NCBI GenBank assembly: GCA_036346255.1
Contig: CM070634.1
Coordinates: 86,059,020-86,123,019 of the forward strand
Source: Ampelocalamus luodianensis
Lineage: Eukaryota > Streptophyta > Magnoliopsida > Poales > Poaceae
DNA length: 64,000 nt
Reading direction: 5' to 3'
The position numbers and the translations under genes are program-made. Numbering within the stretch: position 1 is the stretch's first letter; each line of letters opens with the position of its first letter. The notes beneath the pieces are model-generated. The model saw only the letters and a program-made list of their open reading frames with translations. It searched no databases and was not told the origin of the DNA. This document shows, in pieces, positions 12,701-23,199 of this stretch.

Positions 12701-13840
12701 CAAGCTTGCGGAGCCGAGACCAGCGGAGTTGGGGGCGAAGAAGTGGCTCGGACGATTCCTTTGGATGCTACGAGCTCGGGATGGGAAAAATGGATGCGCA
12801 CCGAGTGTGGTTCACGATGGTGAGTGCGGGCTCAAGGGCTTCTCCAGCGCGCGGTGCTACCTTCGTTTCCTTCTCCCACCGAAACAAGAAATCGGGCGGA
12901 GATAACACGAGAACAAAGGAGAAGAAGTGGATGAGCTCGGGGCTTTTATGAAGTCACGCGATGCCTCCCGGTAGGACACGAGGGCATAAAGGTGGCGGCG
13001 ACGAGTGCGTGGCAAACATGCACGCCGCGACGCGAGCTCGGTGAGGTGCGGAGAAGACGAGGTTGATGCTTGCAGGTGGGACCCATATGTCGGCGACGAG
13101 CGAAGCGGTGCGAACCGGTGGTTTGATTTGATCGACAACACACCGACCGTTGAATCAAAATGGGCGGTTTGGGATTGGTGTATGCATTCGACAGTCGGTT
13201 GCATACGCATAGCGTGGATCGTTCGATTTGCATCGGACGGTCACGATCGATTGGACTCGCGCAGCGGTGCGTTTAGTTGACGCGACCGAGTCAAGTGGTA
13301 CGAGTCGGACTCGAGCACGAGTTGAGTTGGGCCCGAGGAACGATACTTTTAGAATTTGGTTTAAAAGACAGAGAAGGTTTGGGAATTTTTAGAGGTAGCT
13401 CCTGAGCTCCAAAAATTTCGAAATTTTATGGTAGCTACTAGAGACAGAGGACAACCTTGTATAATTTTTCCAGAACTTTTATGCACTGCATGGTTCTAGA
13501 GAAAATTCACAAGCTGCTGTCCAGGAGTTTGACCAGATTTCAAACAGAGTTGACTTGGCCATTTGAAATAGCAAACAAAATCTAAAAATTGTGAAATAAT
13601 TCAGGGAGGTAGATAGGATGATCAAGATGGTAGGAAAAATAATTTCAGAGGATGATCAAAGTTTGAAGGCTAAGAATTAGCTGACAACAATCTCCATTCA
13701 CAAGAGTTTAATTCTAGAAAATGGAAATTGCTAGGGAAAAAATGTAGGAACTTTCAAATGATTTGAAGAGACAACAAAAGTTTTTATTTCTCCTCAAAAT
13801 TTTACATTTGAAATACAAACCCTAAGTTAGGGCTGTTACA
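9723..13840 (-). mobile_element. solo LTR of the same chromovirus family, inverted, TSD GGCCG
   Basis: Read on the minus strand this begins TGTAACAGCCC (at 13840) and ends GGGTCCTCA (at 9723), 4118 bp in all. Both sides carry the 5-bp target duplication GGCCG (9718-9722 and 13841-13845). The flanking sequence is the interrupted outer LTR: joining 9717 to 13846 restores an LTR matching the solo LTR's own 3' end. Large stretches are reverse complements of 7640-9717, for example around 8860-8900 against 10780-10830. No internal coding region lies between LTRs, so this is a solo LTR left by LTR-LTR recombination. Confidence 0.88.
12942..12950 (-). promoter_or_regulatory. TATA-like box of the inverted solo LTR
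   Basis: On the minus strand CATAAAAGCC occurs about 890 bases into the LTR and is followed by CT-rich sequence. This resembles an LTR promoter. It is a weak call based on motif and position only. Confidence 0.35.
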
Positions 13841-13845
13841 GGCCG

Positions 13846-14054
13846 GTCGGCTCTCTTTTGTAATAACCTTACTTTATGTATGTCGTTGTTGAACTTAGTG
13901 ATGTATGTGTATGGAATTGATGTGTAATTTTGTGATGATGTACATATGCTGCAATTCTGGGAAGCATATGTCCATCGAGGCTTAGAATGTTTAATTAGTA
14001 ACGCTAGAACCAATTGGAGGTTAAGTGTTACTAGCTAAATATTCCGGGTCCTCA
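13846..14054 (+). repeat. 3' LTR of chromovirus, second part (terminal 209 bp)
   Basis: This continues the plus-strand LTR after the solo LTR insertion and second GGCCG copy. It ends in CGGGTCCTCA at 14054, the same end as the minus-strand solo LTR (9723 read in reverse). It aligns with the solo LTR's own terminal segment, for example the stretch that includes TTGATGTGTAATTTTG near 13918. Confidence 0.8.
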
Positions 14055-14079
14055 CATTTACAAACAATACCTCTTTCTT

Positions 14080-14939
14080 GGCCTTTTGCAACTTAGGGAC
14101 TAGACATTCTGAAACCTTTCCCAAAAGCACCTGGGGGCATTGAATTCTTTTTGTTATGATTGATACATTTACAAATGGATAGAAGCTGAGCCAGTTGTTA
14201 AAGTAACAACTGAAGCTGCCAAGAAACTTCTCACAAAAAATGTGATCACACGATTTGGTATACCTAGTCGTATAATCACAGATAACAGTACCCAGTTCTC
14301 AAGTGGGAATTTTCAGGAATTATGCGAGAATCTAGGTATCAAAATACATTACGGTTATGTGTCTCAGCCACAGAGTAATGGGGCAGTCGAGCGAGCTAAT
14401 GGCATAATAATACAAGGGGTGAAATGCCAAGTATTCGACCAGTTAATAAAACAAACAGAAACTTGGGTTCAAGAACTTCCTTGTGTATTATGGGTCATTC
14501 AGATCACGACCAGTCGTTCAACCAGTGAAACACTATTTTTTTAGTTTACGGTGCTGAAGCCATGCTTCCTCTGAAACTAAAAATTGGCTCTGCTTGAACT
14601 GATTGTTATAGCGACAACAATCAAGAAAAATGACGAATCAAAGATATCAATTTCCTTGAAGAAAGATGAAATAAAGTCTTAATATGATCGACAGTCTACC
14701 AGCAAGCCATGAGAAGGTACCATAGTCATAAGGTGCAACCACGCAGTTTGGCTATAGGTGATATGGTTCTCAGAAAAATTCAGAGCCAGGCAAATCGCAA
14801 CAAGCTTTCATCTAAATGGGAAGGTCTATACACTATGGTCGAAGTAACTAGACTAGGTTCGGTACGACTTGCCATGTCAAATGGGCGTGTTCTGTCTAAT
14901 TCTTGGAATATTGATCAATTACGTAAATTATATGTATAA
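14080..14939 (+). pseudogene. integrase catalytic core and C-terminus (Tat-type)
   Basis: The catalytic core shows D at 14162-14164 (MIDTFTKW-type segment), D at 14281-14283 (RIITDNSTQFSSGNF) and E at 14389-14391 (NGAVERANG). The last two are exactly 36 codons apart, the canonical D,D-35-E spacing. A missing base near 14175 puts the first D out of frame with the rest, and another break lies near 14540. The C-terminal part (14709-14939) reads VQPRSLAIGDMVLRKI, then a GPY/F-like segment (SKWEGLYTMVEV), and ends DQLRKLYV with TAA. The core would join element cDNA to host DNA; this copy is inactive. Confidence 0.8.
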
Positions 14940-15573
14940 ATGTTCTTTTTGTTTACAATTTCAATAAAGTTGCATTATTACTGGTCGAGACACAGAAAAC
15001 CCCTTAGTTGAAATCTCTCCTCTCTACATGTGGTCCTGCCCACTGGAAGGAGTTTCCTAGCGACGACCTTTTCCTATGATCTTTGCTACCAGTCGGAACT
15101 TGAGTACGAGTACGTTTCGCGAAGTATAATCTTGTCTTTGGTTCTTAGCACTTTTTACGACCAGTTTGGACAATATGTATAAATAAAAACACTTATCAGT
15201 TTTTATATACATTTTTGCATAATTTCTTATCATTCATATAATCAACACAAGTCTTATGACATCTTCTGACTATGCAATGTACTATATGGAATTTCGATTA
15301 TGAAAATAGATCTAAAACTAGTCAAAATCATACACTGGTTTCGACCAAATTGGTTTCATAGTGCTAACTAGATCATTCTTACAACATAATCAGCACATAC
15401 TTTGTACGTTGGTCATAACATAAGCTCTTTTTTATGGTCTACTGCTTCCTTAGTAAGTTTTTCTACTACACAAGCAGTTAGGGGCTAGGAAATATATGAG
15501 TACACAAATTGAGAGATAAACATAAGCTTTATTGATAACAAAAGGTAAGTTTTTACAATTTTATATTACATCT
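14940..15573. other. Tat element non-coding spacer
   Basis: AT-rich sequence between the end of integrase and the 3' end of the antisense gene. AATAAA occurs at about 14962-14967 shortly after the integrase stop. I see no further coding sequence or obvious repeats. Confidence 0.4.
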
Positions 15574-15781
15574 ATTTACTCTTCAGAGCCACTAGACTGG
15601 TCGTTGTGGGACGGAAATCTGACCTTCATCTCCTCTGCAACTTTGTTTCCGAAGGGTTTTACCCCCTTGAAGATCTTGGCTGCATCCTGCTTCGAACAAT
15701 TGAAGTCTGCTTCATGTGTTTGAAGATTGAGGGAGGGATCAGAGGCTTCAAGCTTTGCCAAAGACAAACTAACTCCATCCG

Positions 15782-17858
15782 TGTAACACCCTGGATTATC
15801 AAAGCTCAAGATATCACCTACATCTACCAACATCTCTAGATCATAAATAATAATCAAGTACTACAGGCACCCAAAAATCATGAATAACTTTTAACCATAA
15901 TGAAATCATAAATTTCAGCAATCTTTTCAATTCTAACTTGAAAGAAATATAGTTTTAAAACTTCATTTCTTTTTAAACTTCAAAATAAGCAAATCATCAA
16001 CTAGCAATATTATCCATCCAGAGGAAGTAAAAGGACCATAATTTAACCAATTATTACAAGTTCAAAGTGGATAATTCATGAAGTGAAGTGAAGTGCTACA
16101 CAAAAGTCAACGCCATGATCTACTTCCATCCCAATGTATGCTGACGTCAACGATCACCTAAAACATCAAATAAACAAGCGTGAGTCCAAGACTCAGCAAG
16201 TACAAGTAAACAACATGTGAAACTTTAAAGCATTGGCCGATCATTCTCATTATCTCAAATACATAGGTAAATATTATGAATGCAATGCAAGTCATGCACA
16301 TGTCTCCACTTCTGCATATACCGCTATAGCTGAGTGTAACACCCATCGGTGTTCACTCACCGGCATTATCAAATGCGAGGATCTGGTGCTTATCCTTTTT
16401 CATACTGGGATCTCATTGCTCATATATCAATCCATATATCAAATATGGGGATCTCATTGAAATGAAATCAATTTTTACTTTCCAGTATGCATCCTCAATT
16501 AACAAAAAGCACATATAAACAAATGTGAATACTCATACTTCATAGGAATAATCATCACAACAGTAATATGGTCAATTTGTACCATCAAACATCCACTATT
16601 ACTCTAAAATGTACTTGCCTTCTAGAAGCGATGACCGGTTTGATGTGAAGAAGACAACACACCCTATGTTACCCCACCTCAAGAAGATATTCAATCACAA
16701 CGCTGACCAAGCAATTCAAAACACTCACTTAGACGTCATCAATCCTACACGAATCCCAAACCCAACAATTCAAATATTTAATCCACTCAACAAAATGATG
16801 AACTAGCAATAACTCGATACTGGACAGCAACGCTCCAAAAATCATAAATCCTAATCTGTTTTTCCAAAATTTGCATTCTCAGTCTCTCTGGAAACCTTCA
16901 GGAAATATTTACAAAAGTCGAGTTGATGAGATTACCTAATTTGATCATTAACTATTTTTAGTATACAGATTACTTCAACTCCCAGAATCTGACAAACATT
17001 CTAAATAGCAGGATTGAAATAATCATAACTTTCATTCTGGTTATCCAAAAATTGTGCTCTTGGACATTTTGGAAATCTTAAGGAATTATCTACAATAATC
17101 TAGTTGGTCAACTTCCCTGATTAGATCGTTAACTATTTTTAATCTATCAATTACTACGACTGCCAGAACATGACAGAGACTCTAGACAGCAGTAAGATTG
17201 TAAAAATCATAACTTCCAAATTACTCGTCCGATCAACATGATCAAATACTCTAGAAAAATATAATGAAGTCATATACAATTCTCTAGCATATGAAATCCT
17301 TAAATTCCGCACTAAAAATACCCAAAAGTACAGAACAATGAAAACTGCAGATTACCGATCCACTGACAATCCCTACCGATCAACGAACTAATAATCCAAA
17401 CGGAGAAGAAACGAGTTGTCACCCTTGAAGATGGAGACGAGGGAGGTGAAATCTTAGCGAATCCCTAAGAAATTCCCCTTCTTTTCTTCCTTTCTTCTTC
17501 TTCCCTCCTCTTCTCCTCCCATGGTCGAAAGTTCCTTTCCTCTTCCTTTGGTCGACAGCAGCACATGACAGGGAGGGTGGCGCAAGGGAGGATATGGCAG
17601 CAAGGCTAAGGGTGGCAGTTACTGTAGCATAGCGATGGCACTATAGCAGGGCAGTGCTGTAGCAGAGCTAGGGTTTGGTGGTTCCCCTCTTGCCTTCTAG
17701 TGGCAACCATGGGCCTTGGCCTACTAAGACTAGTCCCCCCCCCACTTGAAAAAGGTTTGGTGGCCCATTCCTCTCCAAAAATCTAAATTTTTCTTTCTAA
17801 TTCTATTTAATTTTAGTACTAATCACTTATGTGTTTTATGTTTAAACGGGATATTACA
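15782..17858 (-). mobile_element. solo LTR (gypsy type), TSD ATCCG
   Basis: A 2077-bp unit bounded by TGTAACACCC at 15782 and ATATTACA at 17858, flanked by the 5-bp duplication ATCCG (15777-15781 and 17859-17863). Removing it rejoins two halves of an antisense-gene exon. Orientation is judged minus: in that direction it starts TGTAATATCCCG, and a segment near 16200-16155 reads as the TGCTGAGTCTTGG-type motif common in the middle to end of Tekay-type LTRs. A CT-rich stretch at 17460-17525 and CCCCCCCC at 17736-17743 are local features. There is no internal coding region, so it is a solo LTR. Confidence 0.85.
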
Positions 17859-20378
17859 ATCCGCAACAGTGTCTCTCATGGTCTTCACATGGTTTCTCCG
17901 AGAGGTCGTGAGCAGGTCTTGGAGAATCTCGAGTTGTAGACCAAGACAGTTTGCCTTCTTAGTCGGCTCCCTTGAAGACGACAAAAATGCTTTCGCTCCC
18001 ATGTCGAAAAACATCTTGTTGAAGGCAATGATCTTCTCTTAAAGATTCCTCTCGAGTTCTTTCTCCTTATTTTGCTTAAACTTAAGAGCTTTTTCTATTC
18101 GTTCTAACTTTTTCAGCTTGCTCTACACGAGTAGATCAAAGTTAAAGAAATAAACTAAAAATACATAGTAAACTAGTCAGGTTTACAACCAATTACCTTG
18201 AGTTTTCTTCTTGAAAGCTTCAATGGCTTCCTTATGCTTGAGGGAGGTTTCATTGAATCCGGTCGACCAGTCTTCAATAGACCAATCTTTTGCTTTGCAC
18301 CTCTCCTCAAGTGTGGCTACTTCTTTTCAAAATTCTACAATTCTATCAATTATAACAAAAGGAGAACTAAAAAATAACAAGGAACAAAATAACAAAAAGG
18401 GAAGAGGAAGTCAAATAGAAGTACTTACTTTTCAATCGGAGGTTTTCCTTTTCTAAAGAAGTTATTCGCTGGGTCAGGTCTCCGACCATAGTGATATTCT
18501 CCACCATATGCTACAAAAAGCAAAAAGTAGTAAACTTCTTTAAGTTTCAAATACAACTCCACAAAAATTATATAAGAGTGGTCGTAGGTATTTACCTAGA
18601 CTGCCTTGTCTGCATAGTTGGAGTAAATGATACTAGAGTCTGTCTTTGAGTGACAATCTGAGATCTTCCTCCACCAAACCTCCTCGAGTATTTTATTATC
18701 AAAGATTAGAGGTCGATTCGGGATGTCATTGGGATGAGGAGACCTCCTAACTAAGAAAGAACTCCACTCCATGCAATCACTAAAGAAAGAAGGAAGCAGA
18801 CTTGCTCCCTCCTCTTCGACCACTTCGGTCCCAACAGTGGACAGAACCTGCTGGGACTCTTCTTCAGCCGCTGTCTCCTTAGACGGGGTCAGAGCCGTCA
18901 AGGATTCCTGAGTAGTAGGAGCAGGCATTGCGCTTCCACCTGCTCAGGGGCTGGCTCGACCATCCTTTCCTCAGGAGTTTCCTCCTAAGGGGTATTCTGA
19001 TTAGAAGCGATCAGAACACCAGAGGATCTAAGAAAACTGAAGAGAGAAAGGAGAAAACTTCAGAATACAAGAAAATCCAAAGGTATGAATTTATGTAAAT
19101 TTTTTCATTATATATATAGTCTTCTTGGCTCTAAAATTGAAACGCCCTAGAGCAAAGTCCAGAACGCTTGTTATCTTCTTCTTTTCGACCGACTTCACCG
19201 GCTCTGCTCCGGTAGGGCTGGTCGGACCCCTCACATCCTCTGACCAGAGGTCGGAAATAATTTCCCTGACCACCTGATTGGAAGTTGTGGTTTCATCGAC
19301 CACTGGAACAGCTGCATCGGGAGCAACTGTCTGGTCACTTACGGTCGCTTCAGAGCTCACGACCGCCGCAGTTCCGATTGTCGGATCTTCTTTCTCTCCC
19401 GCCTAAATTATTAATTACGATTAGTTTGGCGATGAAATTTTTTAATTGGAATGTGTACTTCCTGTGACGCTCTTTTTTCTCATAAAAAAAAGAGTTGGCT
19501 TAGAACAAAACTTTCAAGCCTACCTCCAAGGAACCACCATCTTGAATGGTTGTTGGAGCGAAAGTGATCAAGGTAGCTACATGATTCAAGTTCTTGGTAA
19601 GCTCGCCACTCTCCGACCCGATCAACTGCACATTAAAGAGGTGTTATGGTATACTGATCAGAAATTACACAAACGATGAAAAAAGGTTGTTATTTTTTTT
19701 TACCTTGAGTCTCTATATCATCTCTTCTCGAGAGATAATAGCCAAAATTCGGGGAACATCTGCTTTTTCACCAAGTTCCCCGGCGCAAATCATTTGGATC
19801 CGATCCCTGATATCTTCAGGGGAAAGGGCTGTAAAAAAGAAGAGAAGAAAAGACTTTAAGGTTACACAATAATCAAGTAAAATAAAACCTGACTAGACGG
19901 AGTTTTTCGAGACTTACGTTCTGAAGAATCCCTAGTCGTATCATCCCGCCCAACGTATCAAAGCATGACACATTCCTGGGACTTCAAAGGACATATTCGG
20001 TGTGTGGAAAAATCTTTCACCACATGCCAAGAAGTTAAACCTATAATACTGAGGAGTTGGATGGCCTCAATCCATCTCCCCACTCTTCCCTCCTTCTTTG
20101 AGGAGGATCGCCACCAAGGGTTCTCGACGGCCACTCGACCGGCAAAGCAGAGGTTGTCTTCTTTGCTGAGCGTCATGTAGAACCAGTTCTTCTTCCATGA
20201 CGACCACGAAGACTTGGAATACATCCGAATGTACTCCTCAGCTTTCCCATGGTGGAGGCGCAAGGTGCATTCCATGGGCGATGCCATCGATTTCCCCGAC
20301 TTCGCCATCTTGTAGAAGTATCTGAGGACCTCCAAATCTAGCGGAACCCCCAGATACGCTTCGCAGAGATAGAAGAAG

Positions 20379-20482
20379 ATGCTAAGATTGATGATCGAAT
20401 TGGGAGCAAGATTTACCAACTCAACTCCATATGCTAAGATTGGCGATCGAATTGGGAGCAAGATTTACCAGCTCAACTCCAT
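20379..20482. repeat. 52-bp tandem duplication in the antisense gene
   Basis: The 52 bases at 20379-20430 repeat at 20431-20482 with three mismatches. Since 52 is not a multiple of three, the duplication shifts the minus-strand frame inside the PF04195-like domain and helps explain why the gene reads as two overlapping open frames. Confidence 0.9.
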
Positions 20483-20734
20483 ATGCGAGAAAAATGGGGA
20501 TTTCTCCTTCGTTGCCTCTAGGAAAGTGCTCCCCGACCGCCAATCTCCAGGGGATCAAAGCCTTGTCTGGAAGCATCCCGCTCTTCTCCATATCCTTAAG
20601 CTTCTTTTCATTCAAATCGAAACCAGCCAGTTGGAGATGGTGTCCGACATTGTTGGTTTTGTGGCAAGAAGATGATAGAAAAATTAAACGAAGTTATGAG
20701 AGGGTAAAATCCCTAAGACGGCACACTGTGGGGG

Positions 20735-20741
20735 TTTTATA
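20735..20741 (-). promoter_or_regulatory. TATA box of the antisense Tat gene
   Basis: Minus-strand TATAAAA (inside CTTATAAAACCCCC) lies about 85 bases upstream of the antisense ATG at 20650. This is a normal plant promoter spacing and suggests the antisense gene had its own promoter. Confidence 0.55.
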
Positions 20742-20946
20742 AGGGTTTTCCTTTAACTACAAAAAGGAGTTACCCGAAGCCCAACGGACAAACCTTTTCG
20801 GTTTCCCAAATAGTTCTTTAACTTTAAAGTGAATACTAACCACTTTGTTATTCTCACTATTAAATGAAGGGTTTCCCGATACAAATCCCATCAGAATATC
20901 ACATTATAAATTTACTTAAAGTTCGGGGGCTAGTTCGGGGGCTAGC

Positions 20947-21673
20947 TAACGAGGGTTAAATTCCTAAATACTACTTTAACATTTAATTAAAGACCACATG
21001 AACCTTATGGTTGTAACTCCCGTGGTTAACGACCCCTATAGTCGTAAGAATCACATAGGTTGCTTTACGAGTACCCTGGTCGGAGAGGCACTATACTTAT
21101 TACCCGACTAGATGACTGCTCGAAGAATCTTTGAACCGAAACTTGGATCTGATTCCAAATATATTCTTACCGTGTGATGAATGAGACACGTGCCTTATTT
21201 GCCTCAAATCTCATGATGTTTTTCAGCCCTAAGTCACTGACAATAATTACTATACAGTTTCGTCTCCCATTGACACCAACCGGCGATCAGTTGGCGTCTC
21301 ACTAACAACAACTGCCTCTCCAACCAGACGCGTCACTTCCAAAAGGTATCTTCTCTACGAATAACGACACCTCTTCGCTAGTTATTTAAAGGTGGACGAT
21401 GAACAACAAAGGAATGAATTGGAAGACAATTGAAGAACAACTGAAGCACAACAAGCAAGTCGAAGGAGTAGACAAGTGATTCAACATCAGTATAGACAAC
21501 TCACTTTCTCCAAGCAATATACTCAGTATAATTAGGGCTAGTCTGTCATCTTTCCAAAGGCATCTCTGTAAAGACCAGTTCATTACAATAAAGAGCAACT
21601 CTATTCTCATCCAAGAATTCTTAGCCAATTTCCTCATTTTCATTTCGTAAGATCGGCGACTTGATCGTTGACA
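20947..21673 (+). repeat. probable 3' LTR of the Tat element
   Basis: Just before 20947 the motif GTTCGGGGGCTAG occurs twice, resembling the purine-rich sequence next to Tat 3' LTRs. Within the proposed LTR a TATTTAAA box (21383-21390) is followed about 200 bases later by AATAAA (21587-21592), the usual promoter-to-polyadenylation spacing. The end is set at TTGACA (21673), but both borders are uncertain because the 5' LTR is not in the window. Confidence 0.45.
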
Positions 21674-22320
21674 ACTGACTTGAGCCTTTATATAGTGCAT
21701 GAAGGGGTAGCAGTTACTTCAGGTCAAGAGGCGCCTCAACGCTTGATGAAATATGCACGTTGATGGAAGTTATTGTTAGAGAGATAACACCCCGCGTCGC
21801 TTGGCAGTTATCGTCAGAGACGAAGCATAATGCATGCAGTTATCCAGGAGAATAACAGCGTGTGCTAACTACTCTGTGTCTTAAACATAGCGCATAAGAT
21901 TCCCTAGCCAATTAGGCTCACATATCTGTAGGTTTTGTTGACTATAGGGTAGCCGTAATTGACCTGGTCGTAGAAAGGTTTACGATCATAAGGTGATCGT
22001 AGACAGGCTTATGATCACCAAGTGGTCGTAGAACATCTTACAACCATACAGGGTGGTCATTGGATGGTTTACGACCAATCATCTCAAGCTTTTCCCTTAT
22101 GAATGATAAGAGGTATACTTAAAACTATTATGAGGATATTGATATCTATAATAACAATTATAGATAATTAATTAAGGATTATTATATCATCGTCAGGTGA
22201 TCTCTTCTTTTTTACTTCTTAGAATTAACGTGGGGCTCCTAAAGGAGCCTCCAATTAGTATAGATGTAGTTAGATAGATGTGGGAATTTGTAGTATTTTT
22301 TCTTTTCTCCGATTAATAAG
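21674..22320. other. unassigned sequence with a four-unit GTCGTAGA repeat
   Basis: No gene seen. From about 21968 to 22080 four imperfect units of about 30 bases each carry a variant of TGGTCGTAGA followed by a variant of TTACGATCA. At 22193-22275 there is a sequence that recurs right of the CACTA element at 34011-34095. The last three bases (AAG, 22318-22320) are the left target duplication of the CACTA element. Confidence 0.5.
22193..22275 (+). repeat. short repeat, left copy (also at 34011)
   Basis: This holds the hairpin-like GGCTCCTAAAGGAGCC followed by TCCAATTAGTATAGAT. A copy of roughly 80% identity by eye follows the CACTA element. With the CACTA removed the two copies would lie about 125 bases apart, so this is probably an old tandem pair or repeat-family end. 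It could be a Helitron-like or LINE 3' end; I cannot decide. Confidence 0.5.
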
Positions 22321-22336
22321 CACTACTACACACAGC

Positions 22337-22795
22337 CTCATCACGACGGTTGTTCGCAGTCATCACAGCATTTTCCCAACCGTCGTGTTTTTGTACGTCT
22401 GTGATAAGCGGTGGTTATCACGAGCGGTTAAAAATCCGCTCGTGATAAGTCACAACACGAGCGGTTCTCATTATATAACCGTCGTGATATCTAATTATCA
22501 CGAGCGGCTCTATTAAAGAACCGCTCGTGATATCTAATTATCACGAGCGGTTCTATTTACAAACCGTGCGTGATATGCGCATATCGAGCGGTTCTAATTA
22601 TTTAACCGTGCATGATATACACATATCTCGAGCGGTTCGTAAATAGAACCGTCTGTGATAAAGGATATCGAGACGGTTCTATTTACGAACCGCTCGAGAT
22701 ATGTGTATATCACAAACGGTTATTAAATAGAATGATGCAGGATATGCATATTCACTGACGGTTTGATTGTTAAACCGTGCTCGTGATAGTTACTT
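22337..22795. repeat. CACTA left subterminal repeat block
   Basis: Dense array of inverted dyads built from ATCACGAGCGGTT and its reverse AACCGCTCGTGAT, with variants such as AACCGTCTGTGAT and AACCGTGCGTGAT. In En/Spm-type elements such subterminal motifs are the binding sites of the TNPA/TNP1-type protein. Confidence 0.85.
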
Positions 22796-23199
22796 CACCT
22801 AACTTTTTTTTTTTATTTTTGGCTAGCCTCAGGGAATTGCTAGCCATGCCCTCTGAAAATAAGCGGCGAAAATAGATACATCACGAGATAAATCAATCGT
22901 TGACAACCCAAAGTGATCATTGTCAATTACAAACCAACATATATCAAATATTGTCGCTAGTGTACCATTGAATTACAACTATTCAAAGTGAATTACAACT
23001 ATATCAAATATATATTAATTGTTTTGAGGTCGTTCAAGAGTGAAACTCTCCGTTGGCGCAATGATATCCGTCATGATGAAGGTGCGAGCCTCCTCGAACA
23101 TCAGAGATCTCTTTACGAGCGAGTGAATCTAAATCTATATTCAAAACCTACAAACAAGAGTAAAGTGTTACACATATATATTTAAATTTATAATTAGCA

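Larger units (their letters stand above)
1..14054 (+). mobile_element. Tekay-type Ty3/gypsy chromovirus, 3' portion with 3' LTR
   Basis: The window opens inside a Ty3/gypsy retrotransposon on the plus strand. Domains read in the order gag, CCHC zinc knuckle, protease, reverse transcriptase, RNase H, integrase, chromodomain, then a polypurine tract at 4599-4607 and an LTR beginning TGTAACATCCC at 4609. A chromodomain at the polyprotein end marks a chromovirus, and the long LTR with a TGTAACA start fits the Tekay/Del clade. The coding part is full of single-base indels and stops, so it is inactive. The 3' LTR is interrupted by an inverted solo LTR of the same family (9723-13840) and resumes at 13846, ending at CTCA (14054). 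The 5' LTR lies outside the window, so the element's own target duplication cannot be checked; the five bases after its end are CATTT. Confidence 0.85.
15574..20650 (-). pseudogene. antisense multi-exon gene of the Tat element, gypsy-type PF04195-like domain plus coiled coil
   Basis: On the minus strand a start ATG (20648-20650) opens MSDTIS and leads, after a one-base frameshift, into a region with WRLAVGEHFPRGNEGEIPIF and FFYLCEAYLGVPLDLEVLRY. That resembles the 'putative gypsy type transposon' domain (PF04195/Transposase_28). Exon-like blocks with GT-AG borders follow: donor GTAAGT near 19918, about 19828-19705, 19625-19524 and about 19402-19125. A block ending near 18600 follows, then short charged coiled-coil exons near 18510-18425 and 18330-18197. 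The last exon is near 18100-17859 and is interrupted by a solo LTR before resuming at 15776. The frame ends SSGSEE with TAA near 15574. A 52-bp duplication and other indels break it. The function of such proteins is unknown. Confidence 0.6.
14055..21673 (+). mobile_element. Tat-lineage Ty3/gypsy element, 3' portion
   Basis: The order is an integrase end on the plus strand (14080-14939), a non-coding stretch, a long antisense multi-exon gene (20650 to 15574) and a probable 3' LTR (20947-21673). An antisense gene between integrase and 3' LTR is known from Tat-lineage elements such as Grande. The 5' half is absent here: the chromovirus LTR ends at 14054 and integrase sequence starts within about 30 bases, so the chromovirus probably inserted in the Tat pol region. 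The right boundary is approximate. Confidence 0.65.

Noticed and set aside
4609..14054. A host gene between the two inverted LTR parts
   Set aside because: All open frames there are short and the sequence is explained by two copies of one LTR family.
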